DNA from: Streptomyces sp. SAJ15
Lineage (GTDB): Bacteria > Actinomycetota > Actinomycetes > Streptomycetales > Streptomycetaceae
Reading direction: 5' to 3'
Assembly (NCBI RefSeq): GCF_007595705.1
Contig: NZ_NISY01000006.1
Location: forward strand, 413,784-477,783
DNA length: 64,000 bases
In this document: positions 15,774-24,731 of the stretch, in pieces
Layout: every line of letters starts with the position of its first letter
Position numbering within the stretch: the stretch's first letter is position 1
The notes under the pieces: generated by a model
The model's input: only the letters and a program-made list of their open reading frames with translations
What the model was told of the DNA's origin: nothing
Databases searched by the model: none
Translations under genes and position numbers: made by a program

Positions 15774-18413
15774 TCACCCCGTGGGCGCTGGCGTGGCTTG
15801 CGACGCGGGAGTGGTGTCGATGACCAAGTGCCCGTCCTTGGCGTCGGCGGTGATGGTGGAACCGTCGGGGATGTCACCGGCCAGCAGGGCGCGTCCGATG
15901 CGGGTCTCGACGTCGCGCTGGATGAACCGGCGCAGCGGCCGGGCTCCGTACACCGGGTCGAAACCCTCGGCCGCGATGTGACGGCGGGCGGCTTCGGTCA
16001 GGCGCAGTTCGAGGCGGCGGTCGGCGAGCCGGTGGCGCAGGTCTTCGGTCAGCAGGTCGACGACCCGTTCGATCTCCGGGAGCGTCAGTGGCTTGAAGAG
16101 GACCACGTCATCGACACGGTTGAGGAACTCGGGCCGGAAGTGGGCGCGCAGTTCCGCCATGACCGCGGCGCGCGCCTCCTCCTTGATCTCGCCGTCGGGT
16201 GTCACCCCTTCGAGCAGGTACTGCGATCCGATGTTGCTGGTCATCACCACCACGGTGTTGCGGAAGTCGACGGTGTGGCCCTGCGCGTCGGTCAGGCGCC
16301 CGTCGTCCAGTAGCTGGAGCAGGGTGTTGAAGACATCGGCGTGGGCCTTCTCCACCTCGTCCAGCAGCACCACGGAGTACGGCTTGCGGCGCACGGCCTC
16401 GGTGAGCTGGCCGCCTTCCTCGTAGCCGACGTAGCCGGGCGGGGCGCCCATCAGGCGGCTGACCGTGTGGCGTTCCTGGTACTCGCTCATGTCGAGACGG
16501 ACCATGTTGTCCTCGGTGTCGAACAGCGCGGCGGCCAGGGTGCGGGCCAGCTCGGTCTTGCCGACGCCGGTGGGGCCGAGGAACAGGAACGAACCGATGG
16601 GCCGGCGCGGGTCCTTGACCCCCGAGCGGGCGCGGATGACGGCGTCCGCGACCAGCTGGACGGCCTCGTCCTGGCCGATGACCCGCTCGTGGAGGATCTC
16701 GTCCAACCGCAGCAGCTTCTGCCGTTCCCCCTCCAGAAGGCGGCTGACCGGGATGCCCGTCCAGCGGGCGACGATGGAGGCGATCTCGTCCTCGGTCACC
16801 ACCTCGCGCAGCAGCCGGCGGCCGCCTTGCTTGGTGGCGAGCTGCTCCTCTTCCGCCTGGAGCCGCCGCTCGAGGTCGGGGAGCCGGCCGTGGCGCAGTT
16901 CGGCCGCGCGGCTCAGATCGTAGGACCGCTCTGCTTCATCGGCCTCGTACCGTGCGTGTTCGAGCTCCTCGCGCAGCGTCTGGACCTTGCGCAGGGCCTG
17001 GCGTTCGGCCTCCCACTGGGCGCGCAGGGCGTCGGCCTCGGCCCGGGCGTCGGCGAGTTCCTTGCGCAGCTCGGAGAGGCGGTCCCGGCTGGCGGGGTCG
17101 TCCTCCTTGGCCAGGGCCGCGTCCTCGATCTCCAGGCGGCGTACCCGGCGGGTGAGTTCGTCGAGCTCGGCAGGCATCGAGTCGATCTCCGTACGGAGCA
17201 TGGCGCACGCCTCGTCGACCAGGTCGATGGCCTTGTCCGGTAGGAACCGGTCGGAGATGTAGCGGTGGGACAGGGTGACCGCGGCCACCAGGGCGCCATC
17301 CTGGATCTTCACGCCGTGGAAGACCTCCAGGCGCTCGCGCAGGCCGCGGAGGATGGAGACGGCGTCCTCCTCGCTCGGTTCGTCGATCATCACCGGCTGG
17401 AAGCGGCGTTCGAGGGCGGCGTCCTTCTCTACGTGCTTGCGGTACTCGTCCAGGGTGGTGGCGCCGATCATGTGCAGCTCACCGCGTGCGAGGAGCGGCT
17501 TGAGCATGTTCCCGGCGTCCATGGCGCCCTCGGCCGCCCCGGCGCCGACGACGGTGTGCAACTCGTCTACGAACAGCAGGATGCGTCCCTCGGCCGCGGT
17601 GACCTCGTGGAGGACGGCCTTGAGTCGCTCCTCGAACTCGCCGCGGTACTTCGCGCCCGCGACCAGCGAGCCCATGTCGAGGGCGAAGACGGTCTTGTCG
17701 CGCAGCCCCTCCGGCACGTCGCCGTGCGCGATGCGCTGCGCGAGCCCTTCGGCGATGGCGGTCTTGCCGACGCCGGGGTCGCCGATCAGTACGGGGTTGT
17801 TCTTGGTCTTGCGGGACAGGATCTGCACGACTCTGCGGATCTCGGTGTCTCGGCCGATGACCGGGTCGAGCTTTCCGGTGCGGGCCTCCGCGACCAGGTC
17901 GCGCCCGTACTTCTCCAGCGCCTCGTACGTGACCTCCGGCATTGCGGAGGTCACCCGCTGGTTGCCGCGCACCGAGGTGAGCGCGTCCAGGAACGTCTCG
18001 CGGCTGATGCCCTGTTCGTGCAGGATCCGCCCCGCCTGGCTGCCGGAGCCTTCCTCCAGCAGCGCCAACAGCAGGTGCTCGACGGAGACGTACTCGTCCT
18101 TGAGCCGCTTCGCCTCCTGCTCGGCGGCGTCCAGCAGCCGGGCCAGTCGCTGGGTGACGTACACCTGGCCGGGACCGGCCCCGGGGCCCGAGACGCTCGG
18201 GCGGCGGCCGAGGTCGGCCTCCACGGCGGCGCGCGCCCGCTCCGGGTCGGCGCCGGCGGCGGTGAGCAGGCGGGGAATCAGGCCCTCGCTCTGGTCGAGG
18301 AGGGCGAGCAGCAGGTGCTCCCCGTCGACCTCGACGTGGCCGAAGCGCAGCGCCTTGGTCTGGGCGTCCTGTAGCGCCTCCTGGGACTTCTGCGTGAGCC
18401 GGTTCATGTCCAC
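15774..18413 (-). CDS. clpB: ClpB/Hsp100 disaggregase
   Basis: 879 residues, full length. The Clp N-domain repeats (residues 5-145) are followed by AAA+ module 1 with GDPGVGKTAIAEG (about 207) and the Walker B ILLFVDELHTVVGAG, a coiled-coil middle domain (about 400-520, LTRRVRRLEIEDAALAKEDD), and AAA+ module 2 with GPTGVGKTELA and the Walker B VVLLDEVEKAH. The hexamer threads aggregated protein through its pore together with DnaK. It is the last gene of the dnaK-grpE-dnaJ-cbpM-clpB operon, 6 bases after cbpM, so it is probably under the same HAIR operator. The short charged tail ends ATPAPTG. Confidence 0.95.
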   Translation of the reverse strand: MDMNRLTQKSQEALQDAQTKALRFGHVEVDGEHLLLALLDQSEGLIPRLLTAAGADPERARAAVEADLGRRPSVSGPGAGPGQVYVTQRLARLLDAAEQEAKRLKDEYVSVEHLLLALLEEGSGSQAGRILHEQGISRETFLDALTSVRGNQRVTSAMPEVTYEALEKYGRDLVAEARTGKLDPVIGRDTEIRRVVQILSRKTKNNPVLIGDPGVGKTAIAEGLAQRIAHGDVPEGLRDKTVFALDMGSLVAGAKYRGEFEERLKAVLHEVTAAEGRILLFVDELHTVVGAGAAEGAMDAGNMLKPLLARGELHMIGATTLDEYRKHVEKDAALERRFQPVMIDEPSEEDAVSILRGLRERLEVFHGVKIQDGALVAAVTLSHRYISDRFLPDKAIDLVDEACAMLRTEIDSMPAELDELTRRVRRLEIEDAALAKEDDPASRDRLSELRKELADARAEADALRAQWEAERQALRKVQTLREELEHARYEADEAERSYDLSRAAELRHGRLPDLERRLQAEEEQLATKQGGRRLLREVVTEDEIASIVARWTGIPVSRLLEGERQKLLRLDEILHERVIGQDEAVQLVADAVIRARSGVKDPRRPIGSFLFLGPTGVGKTELARTLAAALFDTEDNMVRLDMSEYQERHTVSRLMGAPPGYVGYEEGGQLTEAVRRKPYSVVLLDEVEKAHADVFNTLLQLLDDGRLTDAQGHTVDFRNTVVVMTSNIGSQYLLEGVTPDGEIKEEARAAVMAELRAHFRPEFLNRVDDVVLFKPLTLPEIERVVDLLTEDLRHRLADRRLELRLTEAARRHIAAEGFDPVYGARPLRRFIQRDVETRIGRALLAGDIPDGSTITADAKDGHLVIDTTPASQATPAPTG

Positions 18414-18419
18414 GGGGGT

Positions 18420-18761
18420 TCACCTCCTACGCACGCGGCCGATGGTGGTATGCCGCCCGGCCAGGGCGGCTTCGAGTTCCTCGATACGGTCCAGCAGGTC
18501 GAGTACGACCCCGAGGGCGGCGTAGTTCAGGCCCAGGCCCGTTCGCAGCCGATGGATGCGGGCCACCCTCATCAACTGCGCCGTGCCGAACCACAGCCGG
18601 CCGTCGGGGCCGGTGTCGGGGTCGAGGAGACCCAGCGTGACGTAGCGGCGTACCAGCTCCGGGTGCAGGCCGGTGGCAGCGGCGAACTCCTCGATCGTGA
18701 CGCCGGCACGGTAGGTGGCGACCACGCGGGCGAGTGGGTAGCGGCTCCGATTCTGCGCCAC
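18420..18761 (-). CDS. MerR-like chaperone modulator (CbpM/HspR-related)
   Basis: 113 residues. The helix-turn-helix is VTIEEFAAATGLHPELVRRY with a MerR wing (LGLLDPDTGPDGRLWFGTAQ), then a helical tail (YAALGVVLDLLDRIEELEAA). It fits both CbpM, which binds the J-domain of CbpA-type DnaJ, and HspR-like repressors. The gene starts 6 bases after dnaJ. Because a HAIR operator precedes dnaK and no other HspR candidate is present, this protein could be either the co-chaperone modulator or the local repressor. Sequence alone does not decide. Confidence 0.8.
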   Translation of the reverse strand: MAQNRSRYPLARVVATYRAGVTIEEFAAATGLHPELVRRYVTLGLLDPDTGPDGRLWFGTAQLMRVARIHRLRTGLGLNYAALGVVLDLLDRIEELEAALAGRHTTIGRVRRR

Positions 18762-18767
18762 GTGTGC

Positions 18768-19760
18768 TCATCCCCTTCCGCTGCGGTTGCGGGGGTCGAA
18801 TCCGGACTCCTTGGCGAGACGCTGGAACAGGTCCCGTTCCGTCGGCGTCGGCTCGGCCGGAACGACGATCTTCACCTCTGCGTAGAGGTCGCCTGGCTGG
18901 CCGCTCCGGCTAGGCATGCCGCGTCCGCGCAGCCGAAGTTTGCGCCCGCTGGACGAGCCCGGCGGCAGGTCCACCCTGGCGGTGCCGCCCGGGGTGTCCA
19001 CGGGGACGGACGCGCCCAACGCGGCCTCCCACGGTGTGACCGGCAGATCGACGGTGATGTCGCGGCCGTCGACGCGGTATCGGGGGTGGGGTGCCAGTCG
19101 CACGATCAGGTAAAGATCGCCGGAGGGGCCGCCGCCGCTGCCCGTTCCGCCCTGTCCGGCGAGGCGGATGCGCTGGCCGTCGGTGACGCCGGGCGGGATG
19201 TTCACCTCGTAACCGCGCGGGCCGGCCGAGGTGTCGAGCGTGATGCGCCGGCGGCCTCCGGCGTACGCGTCCTCCACGCTGAGAGTGATCTCTGCCTCTT
19301 GGTCGGCGCCCGGCATCCGGCCGAAGCCGCCACGACCCGCACCGCCGCCGAAGAGGCCGCCGAAGAGGTCCTCGAAGCCCACACCCCCGGCGCCACCGAA
19401 GCCTCCGAAGTCTCCGAAGTCTCCGAAATGGCCTCCGCCGAAGCCGGGGCCGCCGCCGGTGTTCACGTACACCCGTCGGCCGCCGCCCGTCCCGAAGGGG
19501 CCGCCGGCTCCGGCCGTCGGCTCCTCGCGGGCCTGGCGCCAGGCCGGTCCGAAGCGGTCGTAGCGGGCGCGGCTGTCCGGGTCGGAGAGGGCCTCGTACG
19601 CCTCGCTGATCTCCTTGAACCGCTCCTCGGCTCCGGGATCCTTGTTGAGGTCGGGGTGCCAGCGGCGGGCGAGGTTGCGGTAGGCGCGCTGGATCTCCTC
19701 GGCGCTCGCGTTGCGGGCGACACCGAGCACGTCGTAGTAGTCACGGGTGGAGTTCGCCAT
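18768..19760 (-). CDS. dnaJ: DnaJ/CbpA-type Hsp40 co-chaperone
   Basis: 330 residues. The J-domain (residues 5-70) has the HPD motif in RRWHPDLNKD. A Gly/Phe-rich linker (GGGPGFGGGHFGDFGDFGGF) follows, then two C-terminal beta-sandwich domains (TLDTSAGPRGYEVNIPPGV and later). There are no CxxCxGxG zinc repeats, so it is a class II, CbpA-like Hsp40. It stimulates DnaK ATP hydrolysis and delivers substrate. It is in the middle of the chaperone operon, 45 bases after grpE. Confidence 0.93.
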   Translation of the reverse strand: MANSTRDYYDVLGVARNASAEEIQRAYRNLARRWHPDLNKDPGAEERFKEISEAYEALSDPDSRARYDRFGPAWRQAREEPTAGAGGPFGTGGGRRVYVNTGGGPGFGGGHFGDFGDFGGFGGAGGVGFEDLFGGLFGGGAGRGGFGRMPGADQEAEITLSVEDAYAGGRRRITLDTSAGPRGYEVNIPPGVTDGQRIRLAGQGGTGSGGGPSGDLYLIVRLAPHPRYRVDGRDITVDLPVTPWEAALGASVPVDTPGGTARVDLPPGSSSGRKLRLRGRGMPSRSGQPGDLYAEVKIVVPAEPTPTERDLFQRLAKESGFDPRNRSGRG

Positions 19761-19805
19761 CGACTACGTCACCGATCCCTGTCCTCGTGCTTCCCGTCCC
19801 GCCGC

Positions 19806-20453
19806 TCACTCCTCCGGTTTGGCCGCCACCGACACCACCGCCGGGCGCAGCAGGCCCCGTTCACTGCCGTAGCCGGCGCGCAGCACCTGAACGACGCTGC
19901 CCGGCGCGGCACCCGGCTCCTCGCGGACCTGCGCGGCCTCATGGACGGCGGGGTCGAAGGGCTCGCCGACACCGGCGATCCGCCGGTAGCCGAGCAGTGC
20001 CAGGAGCGCGTGCGCCTGCTGGCACACCGCCTCCACCCCCGGGATGACCGCCTTCGGATCGGCGGCGGCGTGCTGCAGGGCAAGCTCCAAGTGGTCCACG
20101 ACCGGCAGCCACGCTGCGGTCACCCGGTCCTGCTCGGCACGGCGTACCTCGTCCATCTGCCGCTCGTAGCGTTTGCGGAGGTTCTCCGTCTCCGCCACCG
20201 CCCGCTGCCAGCGGTCTCGCAGGTCTTCCACGTCCAGCTCGGGGAGTACGGGGGCCCCACGCTTGCCGGCCGGGCCGTCCGTGCCGGCCTCGCGGTCGCT
20301 GTCAGCGGCCACTCCGCCCTCCGAGGCTTCGGCGGTCTCGGCGGGGGGTGCGGCCGCTCCGGCCGCCGCTGCCTCCACGGTGCCGCGGTCGGCCGCTACC
20401 TCCTCTGCCCAGTCTTCCGCAGGGCGCTCTGGCCTTTCGTGGCTCATGGTCAC
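19806..20453 (-). CDS. grpE: GrpE nucleotide exchange factor
   Basis: 215 residues. After an acidic, Ala-rich N-terminal tail (about 1-70) comes the long dimerisation helix (LRDRWQRAVAETENLRKRYE) and the compact C-terminal domain (AAWLPVVDHLELALQHAAAD, then GEPFDPAVHEAAQV and VLRAGYGSERGLLRPAVVSV). GrpE releases ADP from DnaK. An ATG at 20447 is an alternative start. It lies 54 bases after dnaK in the same operon. Confidence 0.92.
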   Translation of the reverse strand: MTMSHERPERPAEDWAEEVAADRGTVEAAAAGAAAPPAETAEASEGGVAADSDREAGTDGPAGKRGAPVLPELDVEDLRDRWQRAVAETENLRKRYERQMDEVRRAEQDRVTAAWLPVVDHLELALQHAAADPKAVIPGVEAVCQQAHALLALLGYRRIAGVGEPFDPAVHEAAQVREEPGAAPGSVVQVLRAGYGSERGLLRPAVVSVAAKPEE

Positions 20454-20507
20454 CTCACCCGTCCACTCGTCTCCGACCGCGTCGTCTGTTTCCGGATGCG
20501 CCGTGTG

Positions 20508-22433
20508 TCAGTCGGGCCGGAACTCCGCGTCGATCACGTCGTCCCCGCCGCCGGGGCCCGCCGGTCCCCCACCGGGTCCGCCCTGGGGCCCCGGCTCGGC
20601 AGCACCACCACCAGCGGCACCGGCACCACCAGGACCGCCCGCGCCGGCGGTCGCCAGTGCGTGCAGGACCTGCTGGAGATCTCCGGTCAGGGACCGCACT
20701 CGGTCCAGCGGAGCCTCTTCCTTGACGGCCTGCCGCGCATCGGCGACCAGCGTCTCGGCGCGCGCCTTCTCGTGTACGGCGACGGCGTCGCCCAGCTCCC
20801 CGAGCCGCCGCTCCACCTGGTACGCGACGCTGTCGAGCTCGTTGCGGGCCTCGACCTGCTCGCGGATACGGGTGTCCTCGGCACGGTTGCGCTCGGCGTC
20901 CTGGACCATCCGCTGGACCTCGGACTCGTCCAGGGTGCCGCTGCCGGAGACGGTGATGCTCTGCTCGGCGCCGGTGTCCTTGTCCTTGGCGGAGACGTTC
21001 AGGATTCCGTTGGCGTCGATGTCGAACGTCACCTCGATCTGCGGCACGCCCCGGGGCGCGGGACGGATGTCGTCCAGCCGTACCCGGCCGAGGACGCGGT
21101 TGTCGGCGGCCCGCTCGCGTTCGCCCTGCAGGACGACGACGTCGACGGCGGGCTGGTTGTCGTCGGCGGTGGTGAACACCTCGCTGCGCCGGGTCGGAAT
21201 GGTCGTGTTGCGCTCGATCAGCTTGGTCATCAGCCCGCCGAGCGTCTCCACACCCAGAGACAGCGGGGTGACGTCGAGCAGCAGGACGTCCTTGACCTCG
21301 CCCTGGAGCACCGCCGCCTGGACGGCCGCGCCGAGGGCGACGACCTCGTCCGGGTTGACCGACATGTTGGGGTCCTTGCCGCCGGTCAGCCGGCGCACCA
21401 GCGTCTGCACCGCCGGGATGCGAGTGGAACCGCCGACCAGGATGACCTCGTCCAGGTCGTCGGCGGTGACCTTGCCGTCCGCCATCGCCTGCTGGACGGG
21501 GCCCATGCACCGCTCGACCAGGTCGGCGGTGATCTGCTCGAAGGTCGCCCGCGTCACGGTCGTGGTCAGGTGCTTGGGGCCGGAGGCGTCCGCGGTGACG
21601 AAGGGCAGGCTGATCTGAGTCTGGGCCGCGCTGGACAGCTCCACCTTCGCCTTCTCCGCCGCCTCGTAGAGGCGCTGAAGGGCCTGCGGGTCGCGTCGCA
21701 GGTCGATTCCGTTCTGGCGCTGGAAGTCCTCGGCCAGGTGGTCCACCAGGCGGCGGTCGAAGTCGTCGCCGCCCAGGTGGGTGTCACCGGCGGTGGAGCG
21801 GACCTCCACCACGCCGTCGCCGACGTCGAGGATGCTGACGTCGAAGGTGCCGCCCCCGAGGTCGAAGACGAGCACGGTCTCGTGCTTCTTCTTGTCCAGC
21901 CCGTACGCCAGCGCCGCCGCAGTCGGCTCGTTGACGATCCGCAGCACCTCCAGACCGGCGATGCGGCCGGCGTCCTTCGTCGCCTGGCGCTGGGCATCGT
22001 TGAAGTACGCCGGAACGGTGATCACCGCCTGGGTGATCTTCTCCCCGAGCTGCTTGGCCGCATCATCGACGAGCTTGCGGAGCACGGCGGCGGAGATCTC
22101 CTCGGGGGCGTACGACTTGCCCCGTACCGAGAACCGCGCCGCGTCGTCCGGGCCCGCGACCACCTCGTAGGAGACCTGCTCGGCCTCCGTGGTGATCTCG
22201 TTGAAGCGCCGACCGACGAACCGCTTCGCCGAATAGACAGTGCCACCGGGATTCAGTACGGCCTGACGCCGCGCCATCTGCCCGACCAGACGCTCACTGG
22301 TGTCGCTGAACGCCACCACCGACGGCGTCGTGCGCCCGCCCTCGGCATTGGTGATCACCCTGGGCTGGCCGCCCTCGTACACAGCGATCACCGAGTTCGT
22401 CGTTCCGAGATCGATACCCACAGCCTTCGCCAT
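20508..22433 (-). CDS. dnaK: DnaK/Hsp70 chaperone
   Basis: 641 residues. The start at 22433 (MAKAVGIDLGTTNS) is preferred because GGAGGG lies 6 bases before it; the ATG at 22439 is too close. The ATPase domain has the phosphate loops IDLGTTNSV and VFDLGGGTFDVSIL and the adenosine motif ILVGGSTRIPAVQ. The substrate domain follows (LLLDVTPLSLGVETLGG), then a helical lid and a Gly-rich tail ending DDVIDAEFRPD. It is the first gene of the operon, about 150 bases from a HAIR operator. It is likely a second, accessory Hsp70, because the main streptomycete operon ends with hspR and lacks clpB; this is inferred. Confidence 0.95.
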   Translation of the reverse strand: MAKAVGIDLGTTNSVIAVYEGGQPRVITNAEGGRTTPSVVAFSDTSERLVGQMARRQAVLNPGGTVYSAKRFVGRRFNEITTEAEQVSYEVVAGPDDAARFSVRGKSYAPEEISAAVLRKLVDDAAKQLGEKITQAVITVPAYFNDAQRQATKDAGRIAGLEVLRIVNEPTAAALAYGLDKKKHETVLVFDLGGGTFDVSILDVGDGVVEVRSTAGDTHLGGDDFDRRLVDHLAEDFQRQNGIDLRRDPQALQRLYEAAEKAKVELSSAAQTQISLPFVTADASGPKHLTTTVTRATFEQITADLVERCMGPVQQAMADGKVTADDLDEVILVGGSTRIPAVQTLVRRLTGGKDPNMSVNPDEVVALGAAVQAAVLQGEVKDVLLLDVTPLSLGVETLGGLMTKLIERNTTIPTRRSEVFTTADDNQPAVDVVVLQGERERAADNRVLGRVRLDDIRPAPRGVPQIEVTFDIDANGILNVSAKDKDTGAEQSITVSGSGTLDESEVQRMVQDAERNRAEDTRIREQVEARNELDSVAYQVERRLGELGDAVAVHEKARAETLVADARQAVKEEAPLDRVRSLTGDLQQVLHALATAGAGGPGGAGAAGGGAAEPGPQGGPGGGPAGPGGGDDVIDAEFRPD

Positions 22434-22584
22434 GGCCATCCCTCCACGCTGAAGTGCCTGATTCCTCCAGCCGCGTCTAGGTCCGCAGCGCGACACCAAC
22501 GGCTCCTGCTCTGACGCAGGGAAGCCCACCACTCGCCCGAGGGACTCCCTTCCGCCCTCGGTGCACACATCTACCGTGATAAAA

Positions 22585-22605
22585 CTTGAGCCCACCCTTG
22601 TCAAG
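22585..22605. promoter_or_regulatory. HAIR-like HspR operator
   Basis: CTTGAGC-N7-TGTCAAG matches the HAIR consensus CTTGAGT-N7-ACTCAAG in all outer positions, with three inner mismatches. It lies between dnaK and the divergent Hsp20 remnant and could control both. In actinobacteria HspR binds HAIR together with DnaK and releases on heat stress. Confidence 0.75.
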
Positions 22606-22684
22606 AATCCAGCCAAGGAGCATATAAGGACCTCGGGCGAATCCGAGCGAAAGATAGGGAAAGACGCAGAGGGGGCGTGATCAC

Positions 22685-22936
22685 ATGCTGATGCGGACCG
22701 ATCCCTTCCGTGCACTGGACCGACTCAGCCGGCAGCTCTTCAACGGCGCACAGCGCCCTGCGACGATGCCGATGGATGCCTGGCGCGAGGGCGGCTCGGT
22801 CTTGAGCCTGCGCATCCAGGTGACCGAGCAGGCCAAGCCGCGCAAGATCGAAATCAGCACCGGCAGCAACCGCACAGAGCTGCGGTCGCAGTCGTCAGGG
22901 AGCCGGAGTGCCTACCGGACCCGGAGGCACTCCTGA
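22685..22936 (+). pseudogene. Hsp20 gene with the alpha-crystallin core deleted in frame
   Basis: 83 codons. The N-terminal part MLMRTDPFRALDRLSRQLF with MPMDAWREGG is a normal actinobacterial Hsp20 start. The C-terminal part VLSLRIQVTEQAKPRKIEIS matches the normal end (compare VLTVRVPRTQRAKPRRIEIT in the intact gene at 25555). The roughly 80-residue central alpha-crystallin domain is missing with the frame preserved. Chaperone function is unlikely. It is divergent from dnaK across the HAIR site and followed by a strong terminator. Confidence 0.75.
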
Positions 22937-22972
22937 CCGGTCCTGCGGCCCACATCAGGCCGCAGGACCGGT
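22936..22972. terminator. Strong bidirectional terminator hairpin
   Basis: A perfect 15-bp stem ACCGGTCCTGCGGCC / GGCCGCAGGACCGGT with loop CACATCA. It lies between two convergent genes, so it can end transcription from both sides. Confidence 0.8.
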
Positions 22973-22985
22973 GCGCTCGGGGCAC

Positions 22986-23333
22986 TCAATCCTCGAATCT
23001 GATCAAACGCGCCGCGCCGGTGTGGCGCAGGATCTCACGCGCCTGCTCGCGGGCACCGCGGACGTGCACGACGACGTCCGGCGAGGACGTCATCAACAGG
23101 GGCCTGACGAGGGCGTACGCGCAGATTGCATCCAGCCGTTCCGCCTCACTGAGGTCGAACACCCACTCGCTCACATCGCGCAGGGCCGGGTCGAGCATCA
23201 CCTCCTCGATCTCTCTGGCCGCCGTACCGGTCACCTCTCCGCCGAGTGCGAGTTGAACGGCTCTCCCGTCGACAGCTACGGCACGGACGTGTCGCTCCTC
23301 AGACCCTTCCGGGCCTCCCACATGAGCAGCCAT
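22986..23333 (-). CDS. STAS-like domain protein
   Basis: 115 residues. The ATG at 23333 follows GGGAG. The alternating beta/alpha pattern (VQLALGGEVTGTAAREIEEV, VSEWVFDLSEAERLDAICAY, DVVVHVRGAREQAREILRHT) and the length fit a STAS domain of the anti-sigma-factor-antagonist type. The usual phosphorylatable Ser (DxSG) is replaced around DLSEAE. It may take part in stress-sigma partner switching, but no kinase partner is adjacent. Confidence 0.6.
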   Translation of the reverse strand: MAAHVGGPEGSEERHVRAVAVDGRAVQLALGGEVTGTAAREIEEVMLDPALRDVSEWVFDLSEAERLDAICAYALVRPLLMTSSPDVVVHVRGAREQAREILRHTGAARLIRFED

Positions 23334-23442
23334 GCGATCTCCCTACCAGGACGACTCGAACCGGACCGGCTCCGGATCACCCGGTGCGCCCGACACACCT
23401 GAGTCGACAGCCAACCCATCGGCTGGTCGGGCGGCCTCGGGT

Positions 23443-23805
23443 TCAGGACTCTGTGCCGGATGTGACCGGGAAGAAGCTGATCAAGGTGGCGGTGTCCTCC
23501 TGGTCCAGCACCCGAACGGCCGCCTCTGGGACGCCCGCCGTCGCGACGTCGATCTCCTTCGGGTGCTGCACCATGTGCCGCAGCACGACGGGGTACTGCG
23601 ACGACTGCCCACCCACGGCGACGATCACCACGTCGTCCTTCGGGTCGTAGCCGAGGTAGGAGAAGGGCAGTCGCTGCGCTTCGTACTGGTGGCCGATCTC
23701 CGGGTCCAGTACTTCAATGCTGACGCTTTCCCCGGCATGGGCTTCGGTGAGCTCGTCGAGCGCGGTCGTCCAGCGGCTGCGGTCGAGCAAGGGCGTCTCA
23801 GCCAT
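23443..23805 (-). CDS. DUF5335-like protein
   Basis: 120 residues. The ATG at 23805 follows GGGAGG. Sequence VSIEVLDPEIGHQYEAQRLP, FSYLGYDPKDDVVIVAVGG and YPVVLRHMVQHPKEIDV fits the small actinobacterial DUF5335 family as I remember it. No catalytic motif, signal or membrane segment is seen. These proteins recur beside Hsp20 and DUF2267 genes, so a stress role is likely but unproven. Confidence 0.6.
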   Translation of the reverse strand: MAETPLLDRSRWTTALDELTEAHAGESVSIEVLDPEIGHQYEAQRLPFSYLGYDPKDDVVIVAVGGQSSQYPVVLRHMVQHPKEIDVATAGVPEAAVRVLDQEDTATLISFFPVTSGTES

Positions 23806-24213
23806 GGAGTCGATCCTCCCTACGCGCTGCTTGTATCCGGTCGATCGGTTCCCCCAGTTCGGCGGTCATGCCCTCCGCGTCGGAGCCCCTGCGGCAGGTG
23901 GCGCGTTAGCCCGCCGGCGTTCCATGTCGCGTCATTCCGAGGTCGCTGGGGAGGCCGGCGCCCCCATCAACCCATGCATCCGTCCGCGGAGATCTTCCAC
24001 TCCGCGCCACGGGTGTCACCGATGTTCTGGGGGTTCCCGCCGTACGGGAAGCGCCTTGCCGATCAACCTTCCAGAAGACCCGCAGTGGGCGTGACACGCG
24101 CATGTGTGCTCCGGAAGTCCCCCAGACCCGGGCCTTCAATCTTCATAATCTCCACCGATACAGCCCATATTCCTGCACCAACGCCGCCCCCAGTGGGGGA
24201 CGGAAGGACTGCC
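23806..24213. other. Intergenic, promoter of the DUF2267 gene presumed
   Basis: About 400 bases without a credible gene. Frames are open on both strands but show no family sequence. A GGAAGGA ribosome site at the right end serves the gene at 24214. Confidence 0.4.
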
Positions 24214-24606
24214 ATGAAGTACGACGGCTTTCTGGCCCGCGTCCGCGAGCGCGGCGAGTACACGGGCCCGGAGGAGGCTGCACAGGTCACCGCCGCAGTC
24301 CTCGAAGTCCTGGCCAGCCGCATCACCCCTGGCGAGGCCAAGGACCTCGCTTCACAGCTGCCTCACCCCCTGCAGGAGCCACTCACCAGAAATGGCGGGC
24401 GGCGGGCGGAGCACTTCGGGATCGAAGAGTTCTACCGCCGCGTCGCCGAACGCACCGGTGCCCGACCTCGTACCGCCTTGTGGGACGCCAGCGCGGTGCT
24501 GAGCACCGTGGCGGACGCCGTCTCCGGGGGAGAGCTGAATCAGATCATCAGCCAGCTTCCCTCCAGTTATGCCGTCCTCTTCGGCAAGCCCGACTTGGCC
24601 GACTGA
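24214..24606 (+). CDS. DUF2267 protein
   Basis: 130 residues. The ATG at 24214 follows GGAAGGACT. MKYDGFLARVRERGEYTGPE, AAVLEVLASRITPGEAKDLA, SQLPHPLQ and FYRRVAERTGARPRTALWDA are the hallmarks of DUF2267: two helical repeats that often begin with F/Y-xxV. Function is unknown. The family is frequent in stress-tolerance islands together with Hsp20 and universal-stress genes, which agrees with the neighbours here. Confidence 0.82.
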   Translation: MKYDGFLARVRERGEYTGPEEAAQVTAAVLEVLASRITPGEAKDLASQLPHPLQEPLTRNGGRRAEHFGIEEFYRRVAERTGARPRTALWDASAVLSTVADAVSGGELNQIISQLPSSYAVLFGKPDLAD

Positions 24607-24731
24607 CCTCTTCCCCTGATAAGGACGAGGCGGCGAAGCACTACGAGCACTTGCCGGACATGGGTGCGTTCGCGTCGCGCTCGGAAGCCCCTGGCGCCGA
24701 GTAACGGGGCCGGTGGATCGGCCGGCGGCTG

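Noticed and set aside
18420..18761. Naming this gene hspR outright
   Set aside because: The helix-turn-helix fits both CbpM and HspR. The HAIR site nearby is suggestive, but the sequence is not close enough to HspR to decide.
18450..22514. A 1354-codon open frame antisense to the chaperone operon
   Set aside because: It is the reverse-complement shadow of cbpM, dnaJ, grpE and dnaK, caused by extreme third-position GC. It has no family motifs.
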